This document shows, piece after piece, positions 1 through 8,761 of a DNA stretch of 64,000 bases. The DNA is from Bacillota bacterium (GTDB lineage Bacteria > Bacillota > Clostridia > Lachnospirales > Lachnospiraceae). The stretch lies in contig JAEZGK010000002.1 of the NCBI GenBank assembly GCA_023437365.1, positions 1-64,000 of the forward strand. Direction: 5' to 3'. The notes beneath the pieces are model-generated. The model did not search any database. It had not been told where the DNA came from and saw nothing but the letters and a program-made list of their open reading frames with translations. The position numbers were made by a program, and so were the translations under genes. Positions within the stretch are counted from its first letter, which is position 1; the number at the start of each line of letters is the position of its first letter.

Positions 1-358
1 TATTGTTTGTCATAATCGAACATAAATGTTCGCTTCTGATCAAACAATATCGACAAGCTGTCCGGCAAACAGTGCATGACGGGATGCCTGTATCCTTACT
101 CTGGCTAACAAAGTGTTTTGCAACAGCCCCATTCTTAATTCCCGATCATTTACTCAAAAATCACAAGATAATCGGGAATATCGCGTATCTCTATCTTATG
201 GTCATAGCCCTCGAACGTATCGAAGCCGGAAATCCCCTATGCTGTATGATATAATCAATGCTTTAATTAATTACTTCTCTTTTGATCATACGTTATCCTC
301 TATGATTATAACTTCTGCCATGCTCCGGTCTTTTTGATACCGATCACATTGTAATCCT
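1..358. other. Gene-free stretch with degraded IS end and a short coding remnant
   Basis: No intact gene is visible. Bases 1-49 form an imperfect hairpin (outer arms TATTGTTTG/CAAACAATA, inner arms CGAACAT/ATGTTCG). Bases 116-132 (TTTTGCAACAGCCCCAT) match the terminal inverted repeats of the small element at 26228-26372, so an insertion-sequence end probably lies here. On the minus strand, 150-236 reads as an open stretch of about 28 codons ending in DIPDYLVIFE and a stop. This may be the 3' end of a lost gene, but I cannot assign it. Confidence 0.35.
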
Positions 359-916
359 CTAGTACAGCTCCATAAGCCTACTTTCCCATTCTTCTTCCAG
401 CATTGCATATACATAATCATCACACCATTTATTATCCATAAAAAAGCTCTTAATAAAATGAGCTTCTTTTCGAAAGCCGAGCTTTTCAAGAAGTTTGATT
501 GACTGAGTATTATCCGGATCCACAGATGCTGTTATTCTATGTTTTTTCCATTCAGAAAAGGCATAATTAATAACGGCTTTCACTGCTTCAAGAGCATATC
601 CGCTGCCTTGCTGATCAGGAGATAAGGTATATCCAATTTCAATCTGATCATCATCTACAAAATGAATTCCGATGTCTCCAATCATTCGTCCTTCCTTTAA
701 GCAGACTGCCATTTGAAGCCATGCATTTACTGTATTCGGACAAACCTGGGCATTTTTAATAATGAATTCCTTGATTTCTCCGAGGTCCTTCGGCCTCCAG
801 GTTTGATATTTATATACCTGGGGGTTGGAGCGGTACTGAAAGAAGTCCTCCATGTCTTTCATCTCAATCGATCTGATTAATAATCTGTCCGTGTAAATCA
901 GAATATCGTTGCCCAT
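359..916 (-). CDS. GNAT N-acetyltransferase (RimJ/RimL-like)
   Basis: A 185-residue protein with the RimJ/RimL-type GNAT layout. It opens with a first strand ILIYTDRLLIRSI, has a central IGDIGIHF strand and the EIGYTLSPDQQGSGYALEA region that holds the acetyl-CoA pyrophosphate loop (QQGSGYA), and ends with the helix-strand around NTQSIKLLEKLGFRKEA. Such enzymes acetylate an amine of a protein N-terminus, an antibiotic or a small metabolite. The sequence does not reveal the substrate. It stands alone on the minus strand. Full length for the family. Confidence 0.85.
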   Translation of the reverse strand: MGNDILIYTDRLLIRSIEMKDMEDFFQYRSNPQVYKYQTWRPKDLGEIKEFIIKNAQVCPNTVNAWLQMAVCLKEGRMIGDIGIHFVDDDQIEIGYTLSPDQQGSGYALEAVKAVINYAFSEWKKHRITASVDPDNTQSIKLLEKLGFRKEAHFIKSFFMDNKWCDDYVYAMLEEEWESRLMELY

Positions 917-1085
917 ATATTAGTTGGTCTCCTTTATAAACATTGAATTACTTTAGATATGTTTTATTTAGGATCAGCTTTCCTAATCAACTCCTGTAGA
1001 AGGATTTTCTTAATACCATTATAATCATCTCTTCTTCATTTTCAAAGGATTAGTTAATCGACGTTATTTAGAGCAAATCTTGCAT

Positions 1086-1976
1086 TCATCTAAGCTCTCC
1101 CCGTGTAAAGGGTAAATCACTCTCCATGGTCCAAGTCGATTGGTTCGGCCTTTTATAAACAAATCGCAAATACAAGAGTCCTAACAATAATACACAGGTC
1201 ACCAGAATTCCTCCTTCAGGGCCGTAATTTCCACCAGTAAGCAATTCGTTTGTACCTAGTTTTGTATCAATCACTGCCGTTTGCGAATTACCGGAGACAT
1301 TCATGCCAAGTATGTCACCTTGAAAAAAATTCCATGCTATGTGAAAGCCAGAGGGGAGCCATACCTTTCCGGATTTAATAAACATATAGGCAAAAAGCAT
1401 ACCGGCCAGGAAGGTATTAAACAGCGACAGAAGCGAAATGCCAGGATTCATGAGATGGAAAAGCGAAAACAATATCGAAGGCGCCAAAAATATTACCCAT
1501 TTATTTCTGGTTGTCTTAAGAACGGTCATTAGGTACCCACGCATGAGAACTTCCTCAGAAAATGCCATCATACCAACACTGAGGAACTCAATAATCATTG
1601 AAAATGTTAAGAGTTTGGCCTTGTCCACTCCTAACACCTTGGCCTCTCCCGTTAAAAGCAATACAGCATAAATCAATCCCATTGAGACAGCACCAAATAG
1701 AAATCCATAGAGTAGCCCAGTCAGCCACCCTTTAGAGGCAAGTCCCATTTGACACAATCTGCGCTTGTAAATTATTTTAAAAAGAAATACCCCTCCACCA
1801 ATGGTAATTAGGCTATAAACCAGAGTTACTGCAACTTTTAAAGCAATATCTGCCTCTCCCCCATCCTCCGGTATCATAGAACTCGCCACACCCAGACCAA
1901 GAATGGTAAGCAGCAGCAATACGGATACTGACCATCCCGAGCGCAGCTCGCCATAACGATTCTTAAAAATGTACAT
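1086..1976 (-). CDS. CPBP family intramembrane metalloprotease
   Basis: A 296-residue polytopic membrane protein with about eight hydrophobic segments. The CPBP (Abi/Rce1-like) motifs are intact: EEVLMRGYL with E141, E142 and R146, FSLFHLMNPG with H174, and a third motif HIAWNFFQG. These residues bind the catalytic metal and activate water inside the membrane. Bacterial members process or protect against peptides such as bacteriocins, or act in surface-protein maturation. The substrate here is unknown. It is a single-gene unit with more than 150 bp of non-coding DNA on both sides. Confidence 0.85.
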   Translation of the reverse strand: MYIFKNRYGELRSGWSVSVLLLLTILGLGVASSMIPEDGGEADIALKVAVTLVYSLITIGGGVFLFKIIYKRRLCQMGLASKGWLTGLLYGFLFGAVSMGLIYAVLLLTGEAKVLGVDKAKLLTFSMIIEFLSVGMMAFSEEVLMRGYLMTVLKTTRNKWVIFLAPSILFSLFHLMNPGISLLSLFNTFLAGMLFAYMFIKSGKVWLPSGFHIAWNFFQGDILGMNVSGNSQTAVIDTKLGTNELLTGGNYGPEGGILVTCVLLLGLLYLRFVYKRPNQSTWTMESDLPFTRGELR

Positions 1977-2148
1977 GAATACGACCTCCCTGACTCATTA
2001 TTTATACTATAACATTTTAGCATATTATGTGATAGACCCTCAAATCGATTATAGCTTTATAACCTTACAGAAACAAGTACAAGAGAATATGCTAATTTAA
2101 GCCTCCATTCCGAATCATGGACTCCTTCCTCTGTCACTCTCCACAAAA

Positions 2149-2189
2149 TACCCCTCGATATGCTTTTATAGAAAAGATATCAAGGGGTA
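2149..2189 (-). terminator. Intrinsic terminator after the 2218-2727 gene
   Basis: On the minus strand the arms TACCCCTTGATAT and ATATCGAGGGGTA pair with one G-T wobble around a short AT-rich loop and are followed by TTTTG. It lies about 30 bp beyond the stop codon of the flavin-binding protein. Confidence 0.7.
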
Positions 2190-2217
2190 AACTCAAGTTA
2201 TATACCGGCTGAAAATA

Positions 2218-2727
2218 TTAAAATGTAATCTGTTGTCTGGAATCAAATCCATTCGTCTTAAATTCCGAGAATAGAAGCTCCATAGTTTCAGGAATCAGCT
2301 TGATCAGATACATCGGATGGGAGAGTTTTTGAATTGTACTTTCCTGGATTTTCTTATAGGCAAGCACCATGCTATACTCCTCGGTACCGAGCTCAATTAG
2401 TTCGATCTTTCCAGACACTACAATACTAGCTATCTTACCAAATCCTTGATATGGTTCAAATACAGCAAGACATACATTTTTGTTTTCGGCAAGCGCTTTA
2501 AATTTCATACCACCTTCGGAAAGCATATAAAAGCTACCGTTGAGCCAGTTGTATTCAATGGGTGTACAACGTACAAAATCATCATAACCGGTAGCCAGTG
2601 CTCCGGTATTGTGCTCTGAAAGATAGTTGTCTGCATAACTTAGAATTGCACTGCGTTCCATTTTGATTGCTTTTTCATCATGGATTTTCCAATAATTCTC
2701 TGCCTTACTATACTCACTTCGCTCCAT
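2218..2727 (-). CDS. Pyridoxamine 5'-phosphate oxidase family flavin-binding protein
   Basis: A 169-residue protein with the split-barrel FMN-binding fold of the pyridoxamine-phosphate-oxidase superfamily. Recognisable parts are TGALATGYDDFVRCTPIEYNW (first strands of the barrel), the SFYMLSEGGMKFKALAENKNVCLAVF stretch, where FMN phosphate contacts usually lie, and IASIVVSGKIELIE. Members of this group are usually FMN- or F420-dependent reductases or heme-related proteins, not the vitamin B6 enzyme itself. The substrate is unknown. It is a single gene with its own terminator. Confidence 0.75.
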   Translation of the reverse strand: MERSEYSKAENYWKIHDEKAIKMERSAILSYADNYLSEHNTGALATGYDDFVRCTPIEYNWLNGSFYMLSEGGMKFKALAENKNVCLAVFEPYQGFGKIASIVVSGKIELIELGTEEYSMVLAYKKIQESTIQKLSHPMYLIKLIPETMELLFSEFKTNGFDSRQQITF

Positions 2728-2887
2728 ACATCCGCCTCCATTTGAACTATAGCATTGTATTCATTGTCTTCTCTTAGCCTTCTGATTATGTCTGATCCTA
2801 TGAAACGTATACAGCTCAGCTTTGTCAGGAGAAAATGATTCTTTAATAATATATGTTACCAATTCCGTTCTTATCTTTTCTTTTGCC

Positions 2888-3700
2888 TTATTTAGAAATT
2901 TTCTCTGTCCTTTTATTCAAGTGATAAATTGGAAGCAGCGGAATGATAATCGGTGTTTTATCTGCATATGTATTATACTCTGCCTCATTGATGTATCGCT
3001 TCATCTGGCGCTTTTCAAGGCGCTTTGCACCATCGAACATAACATATACAATGCAGGCGTATGAAATAATCGCAGTTATGAACTGACCCCAGCCGCTGAA
3101 AATATCCAATCCGGATACAAACACACCTGTCCAAAACAGAATTTCCCCGAAATAGTTTGGACAGCGTACCATTTTATACAGACCGCTCATTGCAACCATA
3201 TCCGGGCGAATACGCTTCTGCATACCCTTTTGCCGGTCAGCTTCCATCTCAATAATAAATCCCACGGTACTGATGATAAGTGCTACCCATGCAATTGCAG
3301 AGGATTTCCCACCATTATACATTCTGAAGAACAAGGGGGAGGTCTGACCGACATAGAGAAGTGAAACGCAAACCCAGATTGCTATTTTAACAAATACAGG
3401 CATTTTGGCTTCGTCACTTGTAACTTCCTTCAGGGTTTTACGATATATGACGTTCTTCGTTTCTCGAACCGCCAGAAAAACCGAAAGTCGCGTACCATAT
3501 ATAAATAGCAGAAAGAAAAACAGATAATGCAAAACTCCGGCTTGAAAGGTTCCATTTATGCTCATAACTGTAAGGGTGATCCCGATGCCTGCAACGGCAA
3601 AGCCATACCCTATTGAAATAAAATATACATACTTATAAAATCCAACCGTACATATCATTGCGCTGACCAATAGCAAAATCCATAGATACTCGAATCCCAT
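2888..3700 (-). CDS. DUF1295 / steroid 5-alpha-reductase-like membrane protein
   Basis: A 270-residue protein with seven or so hydrophobic segments. The C-terminal part DMVAMSGLYKMVRCPNYFGEILFWTGVF is the hallmark of the DUF1295 and isoprenylcysteine methyltransferase/steroid-reductase-like families, where the R-x-P-N-Y-x-G-E motif binds the NADPH or SAM cofactor. It begins 17 bp after the SDR gene at 3718-4563 and is probably co-transcribed with it. Both are predicted redox proteins. The substrate is unknown. Confidence 0.75.
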   Translation of the reverse strand: MGFEYLWILLLVSAMICTVGFYKYVYFISIGYGFAVAGIGITLTVMSINGTFQAGVLHYLFFFLLFIYGTRLSVFLAVRETKNVIYRKTLKEVTSDEAKMPVFVKIAIWVCVSLLYVGQTSPLFFRMYNGGKSSAIAWVALIISTVGFIIEMEADRQKGMQKRIRPDMVAMSGLYKMVRCPNYFGEILFWTGVFVSGLDIFSGWGQFITAIISYACIVYVMFDGAKRLEKRQMKRYINEAEYNTYADKTPIIIPLLPIYHLNKRTEKISK

Positions 3701-3717
3701 GTCAGAAACCCTCCTGA

Positions 3718-4563
3718 TTAATTATGAAAATTATCTTTAATGTATTGTCTGAAGCTCTGTGTTCCATAACAAACAGAACCCACCATTTCTTCGGTAAGCG
3801 TCCATTTTGAAAACTTCAGTATGGCTTCCTTTCCATTCTTTTTGTATTTATTTACTATTGCTAGGATATCAAATAAAAAGCTTGGAGCACGCTTTATATT
3901 CGCCTGTTTACCTGCGGCTTCAAAACACATTTTTGCAATTTCCTCATAGGAGTAGGTTTCTGTTCCGCCTATATCATAGGTGACATTTTCCTCCTCCATA
4001 TGACTAACGATATAATCTGCAAAATCCTCAGTAGCAATTACGTTCGCATGTACCGGTTTCTTCCCGAGAAGCGTTACTTCTCCTTTTTCTATCATCGGTC
4101 TAAATACCTTCACAATATCGTAAAAATATCCGGTAGGCCGTAAAATCACATAGCTTAATCCGCTCTTTTTCAGCTCCTCCTCAAAAAGATATTTTGCATG
4201 GAGCATCGGAATATGCGGTGCCCGATCCGCTTTCAGAACCGAGATATACACAAAATGTTTTACTTTAGCTGCTTTCGCTTCGTTGAGAAGATTTAGGTTT
4301 CCCTGGTAATCGATCTGATAATTTGTCAATGTCGCAGATGCCTTTGTAAGCCCAACTGTACTAATAACACAGTCCGCACCATCACATAGACCTTTTAAAG
4401 AAGCCTTATCAGTTACATCCAGCTTTTTGAATGTAAAATCACCCACAAGACCTGGCTTTTTCTCGATGATATCGGCCGCCACAACTTCATGGCCATCCCT
4501 TAATAGCTTACGTAGAATATCACTGCCCAGATTCCCATATGCTCCTGCAAGTACCACCTTCAT
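3718..4563 (-). CDS. NAD(P)-binding atypical SDR (NmrA-like) protein
   Basis: A 281-residue Rossmann-fold protein. The N-terminal MKVVLAGAYGNLGSDILRKL carries the GAxGxxG dinucleotide motif, and ADCVISTVG and FVYISVLKA follow the usual strand order. The K of HAKYLFEEEL stands where the YxxxK pair is expected, without a clear Tyr, as is common in atypical SDRs. It resembles NAD(P)H:quinone or epimerase-like members. It is first in a two-gene unit with the DUF1295 membrane protein. Confidence 0.8.
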   Translation of the reverse strand: MKVVLAGAYGNLGSDILRKLLRDGHEVVAADIIEKKPGLVGDFTFKKLDVTDKASLKGLCDGADCVISTVGLTKASATLTNYQIDYQGNLNLLNEAKAAKVKHFVYISVLKADRAPHIPMLHAKYLFEEELKKSGLSYVILRPTGYFYDIVKVFRPMIEKGEVTLLGKKPVHANVIATEDFADYIVSHMEEENVTYDIGGTETYSYEEIAKMCFEAAGKQANIKRAPSFLFDILAIVNKYKKNGKEAILKFSKWTLTEEMVGSVCYGTQSFRQYIKDNFHN

Positions 4564-4926
4564 TTTTGTTCTCTCCTTTTCTTTATTCTTTTTGAAGCGT
4601 TAACACGAAGCCAGTATTCTTACATTCTTCTGTCTCTTTGTCAATCCGTTTTATCTTATAGATTTAAAATACCTCGAAACCCTCTGGAAGCATAATAAGA
4701 TACTCACTGAATTCTTTGTTACCATGTTAATAATACCATGTTCTTACATGCCGTTCAACTTGTATATCTTAAAGCAATACTAATCAGCGAACTATAAAGA
4801 TGTTATGGTTACCGATACTCTATCGAAATGGTACCGTATTTGCAATCAGCCCTATTCTGTGATATACTAACTTTTATTATATATGCCTAACCATTGTATA
4901 CATTATAACATGAGGAGGATTTGTTA
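4564..4926. other. Divergent intergenic region between the SDR and DtxR-type genes
   Basis: An AT-rich stretch of 363 bp holding the outward promoters of both genes. A strong ribosome-binding site GAGGAGG (4912-4918) serves the plus-strand regulator. No further element was recognised. Confidence 0.5.
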
Positions 4927-5313
4927 ATGGCAAAAAGCGAGTCTCAAGAAAACTACTTGGAAACAATTTTAATGTTAAGCAAAGTTCGTCCAGTAGTACG
5001 TTCTGTAGATATATCTAATGAACTCGGCTTCAAAAAACCAAGTATCAGTGTCGCTATGAAACACTTGCGTGAACAGAATTATATTACTGTTACTAATGAA
5101 GGCTTTATATACCTGACTGATGAAGGTAGACAAATCGCAGAAATGGTTTATGAAAGACATAAAACTCTGACCACCTTCCTTGAAAAGTTAGGGGTTCCGT
5201 CTTCAACTGCTGAGGATGATGCTTGCCGAATTGAACATGTAATTAGTTCTGACACTTTTAGAGCAATAAAAAATCATTTAGGAACCTCTCTCCTAGATGA
5301 TACAGCCAAATAG
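4927..5313 (+). CDS. DtxR/MntR-family metal-dependent transcriptional regulator
   Basis: A 128-residue regulator with an N-terminal winged helix (SESQENYLETILMLS..., then VDISNELGFKKPSISVAMKHL as the recognition helix) and the metal-binding dimerisation helices EMVYERHKTLTTFLEKLGV and DDACRIEHVIS. It lacks the C-terminal SH3-like domain of DtxR/IdeR, as MntR does. ATG at 4927 is chosen because GAGGAGG lies 8 bp upstream, while an in-frame TTG at 4921 is too close to that site. It faces the feo operon, so Fe(II) or Mn(II) control of feo is likely. Confidence 0.88.
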   Translation: MAKSESQENYLETILMLSKVRPVVRSVDISNELGFKKPSISVAMKHLREQNYITVTNEGFIYLTDEGRQIAEMVYERHKTLTTFLEKLGVPSSTAEDDACRIEHVISSDTFRAIKNHLGTSLLDDTAK

Positions 5314-5316
5314 CAA

Positions 5317-5350
5317 TAAAATGCCAGACCAATTACGGACTGGCATTTTA
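5317..5350. terminator. Bidirectional intrinsic terminator
   Basis: Perfect 11-bp arms TAAAATGCCAG and CTGGCATTTTA around a 12-base loop sit between the convergent DtxR-type gene and the feo operon. A-rich and T-rich flanks allow it to act in both directions. Confidence 0.85.
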
Positions 5351-5404
5351 TTTCTCATCAATGAGTATTATGTTTTCCTTTTTAACAATTCTTTCATATA
5401 CTTA

Positions 5405-5578
5405 TTACCTTCTTTCACAACCGCCACAGGAACAACTTTGTTTCTCTTTGTCCGCAGAACAATTGCAACCATCAGGACAACCAATACATTTCTTACCACT
5501 CTTTTTTGCCTTTATAATGTACCAGCCTGCCAAACCGCTGATAACAAGAATCATTCCAATGATAATGATATCTTCCAT
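5405..5578 (-). CDS. FeoB-associated Cys-rich membrane protein
   Basis: A 57-residue peptide read directly from the minus strand. It starts MEDIIIIGMILVISGLAGW, forming a single membrane helix (residues 4-22), followed by a Lys-rich turn and a cytoplasmic tail with eight Cys (KKCIGCPDGCNC... SCSCGGC). This is the architecture of the small Cys-rich proteins encoded after FeoB in Clostridia, thought to take the place of FeoC or hold iron or an Fe-S cluster. It starts 22 bp after the feoB stop and is the last gene of the operon. Confidence 0.85.
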   Translation of the reverse strand: MEDIIIIGMILVISGLAGWYIIKAKKSGKKCIGCPDGCNCSADKEKQSCSCGGCERR

Positions 5579-5599
5579 ACTACCTCCATTCAGAATTAA

Positions 5600-7603
5600 T
5601 TATTTAGAAGACAAAGCATATTCTGCCTTCAGATCTCTGTTTGTATTTGATATCATACCAATCACAGTAACAATCATGACAAGTACTGCAATCAATCCAG
5701 GTACAAATCCAACACCCACACTTCCGGTTGTAATAATAGTTCCAATCTGGAATGCAAGATATCCTATAGTGTAACCAATACCAAGCTGGAGAGCAATGCC
5801 ACCCCAGAGCCATTTTTTGCTCTTCATTTCAGAATTCATTGCACCAATCGCAGCGAAGCAAGGAGGTGTGAATAGATTGAACATCAAATAAGCAAGCGCT
5901 GCTACCTTAGTAATAGCAAATGCTACCGCGACTTCCGAACCAGCTCCCTCTATAAGAGCAAGTTCTTCAGTATCAATTAGATTCTCAAGACCTACAAAGC
6001 AAACTGCTAATGTACCAACAACGTTTTCTTTTGCTATAAAGCCGGTAACAGCCGCAGCTGCTAACTGCCAAGAAAGAACACCAACAATAGAAACCAATAT
6101 GTACGCAAACGGTCCTGCAATTGAAGCAAGTATAGATGCATCAGCCGTTTCAGCGACCTTAAGGTTCCAACCAAAGGTCTGCATAACCTGAACCGCAGTA
6201 TTGCAAAGAAGAATAATGGTAGCTGCTTTTACAATAAATGACCAGCCACGAGAACACATAGATAAGAATGCTCGCTTTAAACTCGGAAACTTATATTCAG
6301 GAAGCTCAATAATAAAGAACGACTTTCTCGCTTTATAACCAGTAATCTTATTTACAAGTAACGCTCCAAGGAGTATAAGAATAATTCCTATCAAATACAT
6401 AGATGTACCAACCCATGCCTGATCATCAAAAAACACTCCGGCAAACAATGCGATAACCGGAAGCTTTGCACCACAAGGCATAAACGGAGTCAACATCGCA
6501 GTTGCTCTGCGCTCACGTTCATTACGAATGGTACGACAAGCCATAATACCAGGGATTGCACATCCTGTACCAATAACAAAAGGAATAACTGACTTACCGG
6601 AAAGACCAACCTTTTTAAAGATCGGATCAAGTACCACAGAAACTCTTGCCATATATCCGCAATCCTCAAGTAAAGCCATGAAGAAATACATAACCATAAC
6701 AAGCGGCAAAAAGCCGATAACTGCAATTACACCGCCAATCACACCATCAACAAGCAACGACTGTACGATGTCTGATGCTCCTGACACCTGTTCTCCAGCC
6801 CATCCCTGAAAACTTTCCAGCCACGCTACTAATGTATCTGCAAGCAATGGTCCCAACCATGCCTGTGATATCTGAAACACCAAAAACATAACTACAGCAA
6901 AGATAGGAATACCTACCCACTTATTGGTTAGCACTGCATCCATCTTATCCTGAGAATTCTTCTGTTTTGTAAGAACCTTACGGCTCTCCACCTTGGCAAC
7001 CAGTTTATTTACAAATTCATAACGTTTTCTATCAGCAGCTTCCACAGCAGACTTCTCAGTAAGGTCGATATCTCCCTGTATATATGGAGCCTTTTGCTTA
7101 TTTCCCATTAACAACGAAGCAGCTTTAACAACCTCTGCAAGATCAGTGTGTCCGGCGGCAGTCGATACTGTTTCAAAAACCGGACAACCAAGTGTATCAC
7201 TAAGTGCCTTTACATCTATCTTAGTTTCTTTTTTTGTGTTGATGTCGCTCTTATTAAGAGCAACCACTACAGGAATATTCAGTTCCAAAAGCTGGGTTGT
7301 GAAAAACAAGCTTCGACTCAAATTTGTCGCATCCACGATATTGATAATCACATCCGGATTTTCACCTTTTACATAAGAGCTTGTAATACTTTCTTCCGAA
7401 GTAAATGGTGACATGGAATATGCACCAGGCAAATCAACAGCAATTAGTTCCTCCGTTCCTTCATAAATGCTTTTTCTGATTGGGGCCATTTTTTTGTCAA
7501 CGGTTACTCCTGCCCAGTTACCAACACGCTCATTCCGTCCAGTCAATGCATTGTACATTGTTGTCTTACCGCTGTTTGGGTTGCCTGCCAAAGCAATTCT
7601 CAT
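5600..7603 (-). CDS. feoB: Ferrous iron transport protein B
   Basis: A 667-residue Fe(II) transporter of the cytoplasmic membrane. The N-terminal G domain has GNPNSGKTT (G1), DLPG (G3) and NKSD (G4). It is followed by the helical spacer and a polytopic Gate-containing membrane domain with conserved stretches such as IPFVIGTGCAIPGIMACRTI and FMPCGAKLPVIALFAGVFF, whose Cys residues are thought to line the iron path. ATG at 7603 is used because AGGAGG lies 7 bp upstream. A longer frame to 7642 has no such site. It is co-transcribed with feoA and the Cys-rich peptide. Confidence 0.97.
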   Translation of the reverse strand: MRIALAGNPNSGKTTMYNALTGRNERVGNWAGVTVDKKMAPIRKSIYEGTEELIAVDLPGAYSMSPFTSEESITSSYVKGENPDVIINIVDATNLSRSLFFTTQLLELNIPVVVALNKSDINTKKETKIDVKALSDTLGCPVFETVSTAAGHTDLAEVVKAASLLMGNKQKAPYIQGDIDLTEKSAVEAADRKRYEFVNKLVAKVESRKVLTKQKNSQDKMDAVLTNKWVGIPIFAVVMFLVFQISQAWLGPLLADTLVAWLESFQGWAGEQVSGASDIVQSLLVDGVIGGVIAVIGFLPLVMVMYFFMALLEDCGYMARVSVVLDPIFKKVGLSGKSVIPFVIGTGCAIPGIMACRTIRNERERRATAMLTPFMPCGAKLPVIALFAGVFFDDQAWVGTSMYLIGIILILLGALLVNKITGYKARKSFFIIELPEYKFPSLKRAFLSMCSRGWSFIVKAATIILLCNTAVQVMQTFGWNLKVAETADASILASIAGPFAYILVSIVGVLSWQLAAAAVTGFIAKENVVGTLAVCFVGLENLIDTEELALIEGAGSEVAVAFAITKVAALAYLMFNLFTPPCFAAIGAMNSEMKSKKWLWGGIALQLGIGYTIGYLAFQIGTIITTGSVGVGFVPGLIAVLVMIVTVIGMISNTNRDLKAEYALSSK

Positions 7604-7721
7604 TTTAGTTCCTCCTATTGTTATAAACATTATTCCAGACAATGTCTGTCATGGCTTACAGTAGTTATACACAGCTAACCATATATCAAAAAAATAATCG
7701 GCAGACCTGCCAACATTTTCT

Positions 7722-7934
7722 TTAGATTAGTATTGCTTCTGCTAATTGATTATCAATGTTATATCTGCTATCTTTGATAGATACAACACAGCCGCCTTTT
7801 AGGTGTGTAATAATGGTAATGCTCTCTCCGCTGTAGCAACCTAGTGAAAATAAAAATGCATTTAACTCATCATCATTAGTTTCGATTCCACGGATTATGT
7901 ATTCTTTTCCTTCTTCTGTCAATTTAAGATTCAT
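7722..7934 (-). CDS. feoA: Ferrous iron transport protein A
   Basis: A 70-residue SH3-like cytoplasmic protein starting MNLKLTEEGKEYIIRGI, with the FeoA features GIETNDDELNAFLFSLGCYSGE and ITIITHLKGGCVVSIKDSRY. FeoA binds FeoB and modulates iron transport. ATG at 7934 follows AGGTGA at a short spacing. The longer frame from 7982 lacks a ribosome site. It precedes feoB by about 120 bp in the same operon. Confidence 0.92.
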   Translation of the reverse strand: MNLKLTEEGKEYIIRGIETNDDELNAFLFSLGCYSGESITIITHLKGGCVVSIKDSRYNIDNQLAEAILI

Positions 7935-8010
7935 ATCTTCACCTGATTTCTTTAAATATAAATTTATGTGATTTGCAAACACAGCTCCAATAGTAATAAG
8001 TTAGCGATAT

Positions 8011-8523
8011 CTAAATTACGTTACTATACATTGTTCTAAATGCTCTATCAATATTTAAATTTTCTTCACATTCACATGTTTTGGCGATAACACTTCGAAC
8101 GCTTCTGTTTTTTAAGTAACCGCAGGAGCTCAGTCCTGCTTCTATTACTTGATTCCAGTCCTGTGCAGATATTTCCGTTGTTGTATTATCATCAAACTCT
8201 ACAATACACATATTTTCATCTGAGTAACTGTCACCACACGCAATTCTATACATATTCTTCCTACAAATTGCTCCTATCTCTTCCAAAGTATTAATCATAC
8301 GATATACCGTAGCTGATCCAACTTTAGAATCCATACGTGAAGCTTTATAACAAATCTCTTTACAACTAGAAAATTCCTCCTCCAGAATAATATCTAATAA
8401 CATTAGGCGCTGTTTTGTAATTCTGTAACTACTATCCTTTAGTTTTTGAATAATGAGATCTTTCTGCATTTTTGTTCTATGATATCTGCAAGACGCATCC
8501 TTATCCTTCAACAAGCGTCGCAT
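8011..8523 (-). CDS. Fur-family transcriptional regulator (divergent metal domain)
   Basis: A 170-residue protein with the Fur winged helix: LIIQKLKDSSYRITKQRLMLLDIILE, the recognition region SKVGSATVYRMINTLEEIGAI, and the wing RKNMYRIACGD. The C-terminal half is unusual. It lacks the His-rich H-H-D-H metal motif and the paired CxxC zinc site, and instead has SCGYLKNR and CECEEN. ATG at 8523 is chosen because AGGAGG is 7 bp upstream; the TTG at 8529 is almost adjacent to that site. It lies just upstream of feoA, so iron-linked control is likely, but the effector is uncertain. Confidence 0.85.
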   Translation of the reverse strand: MRRLLKDKDASCRYHRTKMQKDLIIQKLKDSSYRITKQRLMLLDIILEEEFSSCKEICYKASRMDSKVGSATVYRMINTLEEIGAICRKNMYRIACGDSYSDENMCIVEFDDNTTTEISAQDWNQVIEAGLSSCGYLKNRSVRSVIAKTCECEENLNIDRAFRTMYSNVI

Positions 8524-8680
8524 TTCCAAACCTCCTAACCCAAATTTTAAACCATTTATCAGTTAGTATATTCTAACATATATAAGTTGTCAATAACAAT
8601 ATTGATAAAGTTTATCAGTAAGAGACATTTCGTACCCCTTCCAATGTGAATAATCCTTGATCGATATATCAATTAAAATA

Positions 8681-8702
8681 GCCGTACATTTATCTGTACG
8701 GC
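8681..8702 (-). terminator. Intrinsic terminator after the azoreductase gene
   Basis: Perfect arms GCCGTACA and TGTACGGC around a 6-base loop, followed on the minus strand by TATTTTAATT. It lies about 60 bp beyond the stop at 8762. Confidence 0.75.
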
Positions 8703-8761
8703 ACTTTAATATAGATATATTCCACAACTATTTCATATTGATTACATGATAAATTATTTAT

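Noticed and set aside
1..49. Possible LexA/DinR box in the hairpin CGAACAT...ATGTTCG
   Set aside because: The spacing between CGAAC and GTTCG is 6, while the Firmicutes site has 4. The palindrome is part of a longer imperfect hairpin at the window edge.
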